DNA from: Tridacna crocea
Taxonomy: Eukaryota > Mollusca > Bivalvia > Cardiida > Cardiidae
Direction of reading: 5' to 3'
Assembly: GCA_943736015.1 (NCBI GenBank)
Contig: OX031061.1
Coordinates: 59,960,192 to 60,024,191, forward strand
Length of the DNA: 64,000 nt
Positions 54,874-64,000 of the stretch are shown here, in pieces (the stretch's first letter is position 1; the number at the start of each line of letters is the position of its first letter). The notes beneath the pieces were generated by a model. That model did not search any database, was not told the DNA's origin, and saw only the letters and a program-made list of their open reading frames with translations. Position numbers and translations under genes: made by a program.

Positions 54874-55168
54874 GTTTATTCCTACGTTTTTCGTTGGAGT
54901 GTTGTTTGGCAGGACACTTCAGAGCACAAGCCTATTACTGGTGAAACCAAAGAAATACACGAATATGTGAGCTGTCACAGTGGAATGATTGAAAAAAAGC
55001 TGATTGTTGCATAAAAGGGTGTTTATTCCTACGTTTTTCGTTGGAGTGTTGTTTGGCAGGACACTTCAGAGCACAAGCCTATTACTGGTGAAACCAAAGA
55101 AATACACGAATATGTGAGCTGTCACAGTGGAATGATTGAAAAAAAAGCTGATTGTTGCATAAAAGAGT
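54874..55168 (+). repeat. 147-base tandem duplication
   Basis: Copies at 54874-55020 and 55021-55168 (gtttattcctacgtttttcg ...) are identical except for one base in an A-run, so very recent. Confidence 0.92.
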
Positions 55169-55409
55169 ATTCAACCAAACATTCAAGTTTATTCATGAAC
55201 AATTTTGTTGTTTTACAAAATCTATAATAAGACCCAGATTCGGCATTCAGATTCCATCACATGACATTTTGCCAGACTTTATCAAATGACAGCCATTGAA
55301 AGAATGTGTGTAGGCTTTTAATAAGGATTTATCATCATAAAGGGAATGATCATGCACATAGCAGTTCACTTCCCCACCCAAAAAATGACACTGAAATTCT
55401 AATACAAAA

Positions 55410-55770
55410 AGTAGTGGGTGGGGTAAGTTGATATTGGCTCTTTCTTTTTTTTAAGTAGAAAAACACAAAGAAGAAAGAAAAATATTTAAAAAAAACTAGA
55501 TAATTAAACACCAGAGTTATCAGAAAATGTTACATGCAATAGAAAGCTCAAAACAGTTCGAATATTTGTAAAATTTACTCATAAGTTACTATTTGTACAC
55601 AAAGTTGGGGCTGGAAACAAAACGCGCGAAAAAATCGAATTTCATATCTTCCGATTTCGTCCTACTTTTTATATATTGTTTAGGAAGGGTAACCGCTCAT
55701 AAAAATCAACAAATGGCTTATGTTGCAATTAGTTTTGGGTTAAGCCCTTTTTTTCATTATTTTGACTGGA
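55410..55770 (-). repeat. Inverted-pair repeat, right copy
   Basis: Reverse-complement relative of 52110-52460, similar over most of its length with indels. Together they could fold the intervening ~3 kb in pre-mRNA. Confidence 0.7.
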
Positions 55771-56261
55771 CTAATTTCAATATCTATTGATCTTCGTGTT
55801 CAAGACTGGCAGAACAGCACCTTTTCATTCTAGCTCTAGTTCATTCTAATCTTCCACCAAGTTTAATGTAAAAGTGTCGGAGTAACCTAGTGGAAGATTG
55901 TATTAAGTGAAAATAAAGAGCACATGAAGACCAACGGGTCTTTTTTTTTTTAACATAACAGTAAAAACCGTTTAACCCGTACAAAGTAAAGTTCTATAGC
56001 TTGTAACAACATTTCCACGAACAAAATTTAATGAAATAATGTGTATCATATAGATGTAAAATATTTTTTTAAAATCCGAATGAATAAAACAAGATAAATT
56101 AAGTCACTGTATTATCAACTTTCTGCTACTGTATTTTTTTAGGATTTTTTTTCTCTCAAAACTATTGAAGTTGACAATATCAGAAATTGAGAACAATATA
56201 GCAACTTAATTCATAGTGTTGCATTACTAGTTCTACACGAAAATCATGTGATTTTTTATAG

Positions 56262-56420
56262 TAACAACCTATGCAAATGTAGATAATAGAGATCAAGGTA
56301 GCGAAAACGTCAAAACTGCTGGACCTAGTTCGCTGAAAGCCGAAGCAAATACTTCTGAGCCGGTGCCCATACCAGAGGAACAAGATGAGGATCTAAGAGA
56401 CACTGAAACTATAAGAACAG
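56262..56420 (+). CDS. Cytoplasmic exon 3, ITSM-like tyrosine motif
   Basis: 159 bases, phase 1-1 (acceptor ttttttatag, donor aacag|gttt). Starts TTYANVDNRDQGSEN and continues with an acidic, proline-bearing tail (EPVPIPEEQDEDLRD). TTYANV fits the T-x-Y-x-x-V/I switch motif (ITSM); Y-A-N also fits Grb2-type SH2 binding. Motif assignment is by pattern and the function is inference. Confidence 0.65.
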
Positions 56421-57116
56421 GTTTTATAAAATTTGTAGTCTTATTGGCCTGAATGTTTCACTTTATTTCTTACCCGACATCTAAGGGAACCATCAGCTTC
56501 CTCATTCATATTTAGATTCGGTGGATATATTCTTTAAAAAATCACGTATTCTCCAACCATTCTAAACGGCAGTAAGACTACTTCTGGAAACAATTCTTAA
56601 TTCCTAAGTAATTAGATTAGCAACTATACAAATCTCGTACATATAGAATACTAGGTAATAAAATGATTGGTCATTGCCGACTCTGAACTGGAGGTAATTC
56701 TTAGTGCTATGATATCCCTGAAAATTTTCCGGATAAAATATCCCACGCAATAGAAAGAAGGTCCGTATCTACACAGAGTTAAATACGATTCCAAATATGG
56801 TATGATGACGAAATTTTGGTACCAAACACGCATGCATTGGTTTGCGGTTTTCTGTGACAAAATCGTACGCAATTATATTCATGCACCATCCATATAAATG
56901 AAGTTATTATCGACTAATTCATTATCTTTTAAACTTTGTTTATTGACTTCTTCATTTAACCTGCTCCTGACCTTTATGCTGAACATATAAGTAGGCATAT
57001 AAATCGAACTCCATATTGACATTCGGAAAGTAATCTATACACGGAAAGGCGCTTATATACAAAAGTAAGAATTTTCATTGATTCAAAATTAAGAAATATT
57101 TCTGTGACTATTTCAG

Positions 57117-57191
57117 ACATACCGAATGCCGCTCCGTGCGATGCCGAGAGTAAAAATACAATTTTAATTTATGTAAACAATGTTGATCTGG
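57117..57191 (+). CDS. Cytoplasmic exon 4, tyrosine motif
   Basis: 75 bases, phase 1-1 (acceptor gactatttcag, donor gtcagg). Encodes IPNAAPCDAESKNTILIYVN followed by NVDL. The tyrosine is followed by V-N-N, a Y-x-N type site; the context (YVNNVD beside YANVD in exon 3) suggests the two exons are related by duplication. Confidence 0.6.
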
Positions 57192-57479
57192 GTCAGGTTA
57201 AATGAAGTAATACCATTTTTTACGAAAATGTCACTAATTCAAATTCTTTGTCGTTGAAAGTTACAGGTATATAATGAAAGTATTACAGTACAATATTGTA
57301 GAAACTTTTCTGGTGCTTGTAATTAACTTATCGCAGCGTAAGAACATTTTTACATCTCGCGCGACCTTCGGTTTGGTGCCATATCAAATTTTCTCACACT
57401 CCTTTAATCAAATACAACGTCCAGGAAAAGTGCTAAAACAGAATATTCCGCACCATTTCCCTAGCAAGACTTAATTCGT

Positions 57480-58580
57480 ATAATGTGTATCTATAAGATA
57501 GTATAACGATTATTAACCACATTATTTCTGTATGTGGTACTCATATTCGTTCCCATATACTATTACAGGTATAAGACGGCCGTTTTTATGTTCATTCTGA
57601 AGGGCAAAATGCACATTTTATTATCCGATCTATTATGTAAGATCCTTTTTTCTTCATCCGATTATTAGTATATGACACTTATTCGCATATTTAATCAAAG
57701 ATTTAAAATGTTCCTTTAACATACCAAATCAGCAATGTAAGATAGCCATTTGTTTGTTTTCATTTCAGATCAATTTTGTGGGAAGCTCATTTTTAATTCT
57801 CAGTTATTGTTTAAGATAGGCCTACTTGTTACAATGTCCGATAAATAGTGTAAATTGCACGTTTCCTTTTTTGTATCAAGGGTAAAACGATGCTTGTTTC
57901 CATATCCAATTAATTGTGTAAGATTTTCATTTCCATGTTCGTTCCATGGTTCTAGGTTTACTTAAAACTGTAAGATGCTCTTTTGTATATGTGGTAAAGA
58001 TAGTAGGATTCTCGTTCTAATATCAGATCAATTGACCAGTTTTTCTTTTCCACGTTCATTCAATACTTGTAAGATGCTTGTTTTTGTATTAGTTAAATTA
58101 CTCGTTCTCAAATCAAATCCTGGGTGTATGGTACTCGTATCCGAGATTAAAAATAATTTTAGATGGTAGTTTTCTTATCCAAACAATGAAATATGATAGA
58201 TTTGTTCCTATCTGCAGGAAATAGTGCAAGATACTCATTCCCAACTCCGACTAGAAGCTCGTTTAATCATTTATTAGTGCAAAATGATCGCTTTCAAACT
58301 AAATAGTGAAAGGTGCTAGAATTCTTAAAATACACGTTTACATATCAAATCCTTAGTGTAAGATCTTGCTTCCGTATCTTATAACAAGAGTATGATGCTT
58401 AATTCAATATCAAATCTATAGTGTAATGCACTCGTCCCTATATCCTCATAAAAGCAAAAGATGCCAGTGAATGAGGTGGGCAATTAAGGGCGCACTGTTC
58501 CATATACAATTAAATGTTTCAGATGTTTCTATGCTTAATCAATCATGTAGAATGCTCGTGAAGAGTTTTAAGCGTTAATT
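57480..58580 (+). repeat. Highly diverged tandem array in the last intron
   Basis: A loose ~45-60 base motif built around 'gtgtaagatgctcgttcc' and 'atatcaaat' recurs many times, for example near 57735, 57820, 57910, 57975, 58065, 58250, 58355 and 58430. Individual copies are too diverged for unit borders. Confidence 0.5.
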
Positions 58581-58644
58581 GTACATAATCAATGAGACTT
58601 GATACGCAGTAATTGACCGTCATTACCTCTTATTCTATTAACAG

Positions 58645-58721
58645 GCACAGGTTGGCAACCCGGAACCAAAGACCTTGTTTATGCTGATCTAGACATTCCA
58701 ACAGAAAGGGAAGCAATTTGA
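58645..58721 (+). CDS. Last recognised cytoplasmic exon, ITIM-like motif
   Basis: Acceptor ttctattaacag, entered in phase 1, ending at TGA 58719-58721. Encodes TGWQPGTKDLVYADLDIPTE then REAI. LVYADL matches the ITIM consensus (I/V/L/S-x-Y-x-x-L/V/I). After the stop, broken frames still read like a tail (see findings), so the stop may be secondary. ITIMs recruit SH2 phosphatases in vertebrate receptors; the same role here is inference. Confidence 0.68.
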
Positions 58722-58859
58722 AATCCGCCGAGTCACACACCGAATATATGTAAACAGACTTTAGTAAAGTTGCTGAACAACTGTCTGAACCGCCAGATAG
58801 TGAATCAGAGATTATTTACGCCCATCAGGAATATTTCGTAATTGGGATTGTTATCTAAC

Positions 58860-59070
58860 TTTAATTTGTAATCAAGAGTTTAACGACCCTGGCGGAAATA
58901 GCTTTTGAGAACATTGTTGGAAAAGGAGAAACTGCTGGTCTCCTTTTCCCACAACTTTCTCTAGTCTGGCACATGCAAAGCCTAAACACAGGAGTCACAT
59001 GTAATGTGTTGTTTTCAAATGCAGTCAGTATTATGCTAGTCTAAAACTGCATTGTCTTGTAAAGGCTTAA
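58860..59070. repeat. TTAA-family MITE relic
   Basis: Core ggaaaaggagaaactgctgg with a shortened complement; the right end is cttgtaaagg followed by cttaact. Lies just 3' of the Ig-like gene. Confidence 0.6.
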
Positions 59071-59339
59071 CTCTTACGGCACCATATGCGCTGTCAAAAA
59101 ATAAAGGAACACATGTCCTCAATTTTATCACAAACCTATTCTTTCAGTGCAAGACAATGCAAATAATGTTATTCAGTGAAAAGAGTTCATTCAGTCCAAA
59201 ACGATTTGGTTTGCATAGAAGATGTGAGGTAAGAGAGTACGTTGATGGTTTTTAGAGCGCAAATACTGGATGTTCAGCACGATGAAATATTTGAACTGCT
59301 TTTTTGGCTGTTCCTTTGATATTTCTGGGGAATAATACG

Positions 59340-60123
59340 AATTATGGACATTTCGTACCAAAACCAGTTCGTACCAGTCATTTCGTACCATAGGATTGGT
59401 CATTTCGTACCATAAGGTTGGTCATTTCGTACCATGAAATTACCATTTCGTACCATAGGATCGGTCATTTCGTACCATGATATCATCATTTCATAATATA
59501 CGTGTGGTCATCTTGAATCATGATTTCACCGAGAAAAGATATTTAAATAATAGAAAATGACAGTCGAACTTAGATGTAAAAAAGTTTATTTGATTAGATA
59601 ATAATACTTGCAATATACGATAAGTTTATAATAGATATATAAACGAAAACATAATGGAAGAATGTATGGATGAATGTTGCAATGATGATTTTTTCCCTTT
59701 TACATTCGTCGTTTCTCTTTCAATTTTGTAACAAATATAATTAATGGCAAACACCAAACAAATTATTTTGAAATTCTTATTACCAATCTTGTAACAAACA
59801 GTAACGAAACAATGTGATTATCTATCATCTGTGTCAAACATCGATTGTTTCCTTTAATTGATTGGCGAATTTTCAATTCATATACGTATGCAACAAACTT
59901 TTAAAACTTTTTGCAATTATAAAAGCAACATTTTTATTTCTTTTTTTTTTTTTTAAATTCACCGAAAAATACTTTGTAATAATCGTTGGGTAAATAAACT
60001 TTAAACTTGGTACAAATTCTAAGTTATGGTACGAAATTGTAATATTATGGTACGAAATGGCCAGTGCATGGTACGAAATGGTAATTCTTTGGTACGAAAT
60101 GGTTATGGTACGAAATGACTGTA
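59340..60123. mobile_element. Non-autonomous element with inverted arrays of CATTTCGTACCA
   Basis: The left side (59352-59480) has six or more copies of CATTTCGTACCA in one orientation; the right side (60020-60118) has five in the other orientation (tggtacgaaatg). About 540 A/T-rich bases without coding potential separate them. The right end is gaaatgactg. Target duplication not resolved. By structure it is a MITE-like foldback element with subterminal repeats. Confidence 0.65.
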
Positions 60124-62090
60124 TACCTTTCTGGGCAGTGTGTATATATGTTCAATATCATGTTCAACCCTATTTGATGGCTGAAAATTCAGTCCACTGA
60201 AGCCGATTTTCATTATTGACTTAACAAGTGGACACAAAAGATCTACGGCCAATTGCACATTCTATGCCTTCTGGATCTGCTTTCACCAACCATTCTTAAA
60301 AAATGCCTTAATCTTAAATATTTTCTTAACGAAATGGTTTAGGCATTAAAATACTTTCAAAGTTCAGAAAATTCTGGAGATTATGACAAAGAATTTTTCA
60401 AAGAATGGTCGGTGCATATGGACTCTGATCTTGATCTTAGCTCTCGTCAAATGTTCCTTTTTTTCCATGGTGATAAAAGGATACAACTTTCCCAGGCGAC
60501 AAGAAATAGACCTCTTATTAAAAAAGTAATATTTTAACGACGACAAAATAACAGGGTAAATGTGCCTCAAGTGACAAAGATTGTGGAGTCGTAGGAGACA
60601 CAATGGGAAAAGAGAAAATGCTAAGTACATCTACCTACGAGCAAAATTTGTGTAAGTTTTACGTAACTATTGTATAGTATTATACATCTGCCACGAGGTA
60701 CGAGATAAAAGTTATGATTGTAAAAAAAAAGACTATTGCGATGAATCAAAGTTTCTTGGAAATCTTATCTTATCATTTTATCTAAGCCATGTGGTTTAGC
60801 CAATCAAAAGTCGTGTAACCTTGGGATGTTCGATAATAAGACACAGAAAGTTTTCAAGAATGGTTGGGTATACGGACCCTGGTAGGTGATTCTCGTAAAA
60901 ACAATATACTTTCTGTTTTTGTACTTTCCCTTGGTGTAAGTATCCATTGCGAAGAGTGCATGTGTATATGGCATTCGACATATACCCCGGGTGATCCGTT
61001 GGTCCCTCGGCTGTATCCGATAGCTTGATAAGCACCTACATGGTATGTTTCTTTGCCGGAAATACTCTAGTTAGATAGATAGATGTGAGTAACTTCATCG
61101 ACGTTGTTTGTGTCGTTGCTACATGTAAGTGACTTACAGGGACGCGTTCATGTATAAGATCACGTGATTGGTAGTTCAGATGGAAACGTCGGTTAAACAG
61201 ACGAGGTAAGATATAGGTATGGAATCGATGAGTTGTGACGGATGGTGTATATGGTAAGCACTTGCCAAACTCAGTCGAGAAGTACACAAATCAATTTGTT
61301 TCCGGTTTTAGGATTTGTTAACTCAAGACAGAGGAAACTGGTAAAAATATACATGAGTAATTCTCTGTGAAAAGGGGTTCTAAATCTTCTGCAAAAAGTA
61401 TCGACCATAGTCAACCTGCGCAATCCGTTCAGGTTCCCACATCAATTTTCTGCATGTCAAAGGACTTTTCCACTTCATGATTCTGTAGCTTGTTGTACAA
61501 AAAGAATCTTATGGATCCATAGTTATGTAGCTCCCTTTTTGCTAAAGCATTGCTCACATGTATGTATGTTTCCAAAGGTTTCCTTCAAAGTTCAACCTAG
61601 ATAGTAATCAAATAATATTGTTGGATATGCAAAGGTGCAAATTTGAAGAGAACGCAAAAACTTATCATATTAATCTTATTAGAAACGTAGAGGTAAAGAC
61701 AGCGTAAAAAATGTCTTCAAATCAAATCTATCGGTAAATTACTACAAAAGCGCAATAATGTGTTTCAATGACGAAGAATGTGTTGGAGAAAAAGATATTG
61801 CGGGAAAAGGAGAAAATGCCAAATTTGTGTGTCTGACTTTATGACATGTCCCTTTTGTAATTTTGTAGTTATGGTACTGTATTTTTTTGTTGATAATTAA
61901 GGTCTACGTTCCGTAACTCTCAAATCAAAAGACGGAAGCCAGCGAGATTGGCCGAATATCCTTGACAAAATGTTACATGAAATTTACCAATGAGTTAGTG
62001 AGTTTAAAGCCCCTCTCATAATAAAGACAAAACGACAAAATTTTGATAATCTCAAGGCCAAAGATCACAATACTGTTGGACAAGCAAATG
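60124..62090. other. No gene recognised
   Basis: Fragments of the TTAA MITE core occur near 60605 and 61800. 61378-61530 resembles 470-640 of the left flank ('tctgcaaaaagtatcgac'), so a dispersed repeat is present at both window ends. Otherwise nothing is visible. Confidence 0.45.
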
Positions 62091-62094
62091 ATGC

Positions 62095-63220
62095 TAGTAA
62101 ATAGATAACAATGGATAGTGACGTGCTGTGGCAGGGAAGGATATTCGTTGCATTCTGTGTCAGTGAGGGGGTCGTGTATTTCTCACGGTAATGTATTTTC
62201 TCTACGAATGTTTTTCAAAGTCGTTGTCTGCGCATGTCATTATTCCAAGATTCGACCTGTCTTATATCACGCATCACTCTCCCCAAAGTTTGGGGGATTG
62301 TAGTAATATGCAGTGTAAAGTAGCAATGGAAAAATGGCTTTTTATCAACACGTTAAAGGAGAAATCAGGCCTGTTTTAGCTCATTATGACTGACATTCAT
62401 TTGCTGTTGCGTGTATATGTAAACATGTATGTGTTGCTAATTACAAGCATTATAAGCCATTATAAGGGCAAATCTCATAAAGTCGTCTTTTATCTTTAAA
62501 GATTATCTTGTCTTTACTCTGCAAGAAATACGGCTATCCAATATGAATAGTAACGAGTTATTGCGGGGAAGGATATTCGTTGCTTTTTGTGTCAATGAAG
62601 CGGGGTGTGCATTTCTCATGGTTATATGTTTCTCTACGAAACGTGTTTCAACGTATGAACAAGTAAGCAATTTGAGAATAATTTAGCAGACCACCCACCC
62701 ACCCTGGTACAAAATAACTTACGGCTCAATACCTGATTAAGGATTTTTTGAAATTACAGATGTTGGCAAATTTTTGTGGAATTACACTTTTAGAGACTTG
62801 ATGTTCGGCCAGTATTTTGAGGACCTGATGTCGTTTTTACAAGTTGAAACCCTTCAGAAAATCATAAAAAAATCATAAAAGGTAAAAAGTTTTTTTTAAG
62901 CCTTCTTCTGTTTCCCAAGGAAGACTTTACCATGTTTTTTTTTTTTTTTTGTTACCTGTTATTTGTATTATGTTTGCGAATAATTTGTAGCTTATTTGGG
63001 GCTTTTGGGCTTTTTGGGGCTAGCTATTGACATTTGAGCAACCTATTACGACTGACATTCATTTGTTGGTTATAAATAATTTGTGTATTGTGAAGATCTA
63101 TGTATTGCTGTTACAAGCCGCAGCCATTCTAAGGGCAAACCTCATTAAATCGTGCTTTATCTTTAAAGATTCTTTTGTTTCGACTTCGTCCCGAATAACC
63201 AGTATATTCTATCTTTACCA
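62095..63220 (+). repeat. Diverged direct duplication, ~450-680 base unit
   Basis: 'gggaaggatattcgttgc' occurs at about 62135 and 62567. 'gactgacattcatttg', 'ttataaggg/ctaagggcaaa' and 'ttatctttaaagatt' occur at about 62390-62510 and again at about 63050-63175. The second unit contains an inserted T-rich block. Confidence 0.65.
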
Positions 63221-63239
63221 GTATGTTAAGTATACTTTC

Positions 63240-64000
63240 CCAGCCAAACAACAAATTTTCAGCTACTCTTAAAATGTCATCTGCAAAAGTTTTAATGTAG
63301 AAGGCCCTATTTTTTTCTTTTGAAAAGGATTTTGTAAATTGTTACCAAGATGGAAAACATTATGGAAAAGTAAAAAATTGTTGAATACCAGTATTTTCTC
63401 CTCTTCCATCAATGCTTTCAAAAGTCTCTTCCTAAAGATTTTTCAAGGTTAGTACTTGGATCTAAAAGGCCCAGGTTTTCACTGAAAAGAATATTTCTAA
63501 AAACTCGTTACTCTCTCACTAAATTGTCTTTGGGACAAAATGGTAATTTACTTTCAAGAAATAAGTCATCTCATAGTACAATTACCGTTTTAAACCTATC
63601 ATAATTGAATGCATTTCTAGGCTAGAACTGTTTATTTGGCCTAAATGTTGAACCCTGTCTTTAACCCGTTACCATACCTTTCCAAATGCTGTTTAACAAG
63701 CCTGAGAAATAGTCCATTTAACTTATTGTTCGAAAAGGAGAAACTTTCTTGATTTTTAACACAAAGAAAAAAACTTCAGATTTGCCAAAATTGAATGCAT
63801 TTTCGGACAACAATTTAGGCTTGGTTTCATCGATGGAACCTGTCTAGAATAGAATAAAAGAGAAAGAAAAGAGAGGAAAAAAAGAAAGTGTCAGCACAAA
63901 ATTCACATTTTCCTACGAAAAGTTTATAAGCCTTCTACCTACAACTGTATAGGCTTTTAAACATCATTTTTGTGTTCTAAAGGACTAAATCTTAGTTTCT
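63240..64000. repeat. TTAA-family MITE relics at the right edge
   Basis: 63240-63480 contains 'atctgcaaaagttttaat', ggaaaacattatggaaaag and 'ccagtattttctcctcttcc'. 63660-63860 begins taacccgttaccatacc and has ggagaaactttc. Both are old and lack clear borders. No gene seen. Confidence 0.5.

Larger units (their letters stand above)
52461..55409. other. Intron interior, no gene
   Basis: Lies between the inverted repeat copies. Holds an A-tract at 53347, a (CAA)n microsatellite at 53735-53759, a TTAA MITE (54426-54642) and a 147-base tandem duplication (54874-55168). The minus-strand open frame at 53494-53883, with poly-Leu from the CAA repeat, looks like chance. Confidence 0.45.

Noticed and set aside
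61036..61287. Minus-strand frame near the right end
   Set aside because: No domain, splice context or compositional signal.

Overview
The window looks like nuclear DNA of an invertebrate, most likely a bivalve or other mollusc. It is AT-rich and intron-rich, and its exons carry canonical AG/GT borders. It is packed with animal-type mobile elements: THAP/DDE and YqaJ genes, a Ty3/Gypsy retroelement, an L1-like LINE, TTAA-flanked MITEs, and long composite repeats with internal tandem units that resemble molluscan repeats. Nothing suggests a prokaryote, and most short open frames are chance.

Layout. 1281-12939 is one large DNA transposon of the PIF/Harbinger-ISL2EU group. It has 51-bp terminal inverted repeats, a 4-bp flanking duplication, and subterminal arrays of an ACGTGCGCACGT palindrome. 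It holds two convergent spliced genes: a THAP-DDE transposase (+) and a SAP/SWIM/YqaJ-nuclease gene (-). Both carry disabling mutations, and the introns are filled with about 16 TTAA-type MITEs. 12944-18590 is intergenic, with tandem duplications, a tRNA-Met-like relic and a ~240-275 bp satellite. 18785-26709 is a young Ty3/Gypsy LTR retrotransposon on the minus strand: two 855-bp LTRs differing at 5 sites by my hand count, gag, pol and a third frame. Two -1 slippery heptamers sit exactly where the frames change.

26710-58721 holds a segmentally duplicated locus on the plus strand. Three nearly identical 312-bp phase 1-1 immunoglobulin-like exons (31768, 39643, 46727) lie in 7-8 kb units. They are followed by a partial Ig exon, a transmembrane exon and five small cytoplasmic exons. 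The splice phases of those tail exons agree throughout, and the tail carries tyrosine motifs including TTYANV (fits the ITSM consensus) and LVYADL (fits the ITIM consensus). The best reading is an Ig-superfamily inhibitory-type receptor that is expanding or partly decaying. The partial Ig exon has one surplus base, and tail-like coding continues in broken frames after the apparent stop. Duplicated unit copies give 'empty sites' for the retrotransposon and for a pogo-like element. LINE fragments and tandem-unit repeats fill the space between exons.

58722-64000 is gene-poor. It has TTAA MITE relics, a ~780 bp element with inverted arrays of CATTTCGTACCA, and a diverged direct duplication near the right edge.
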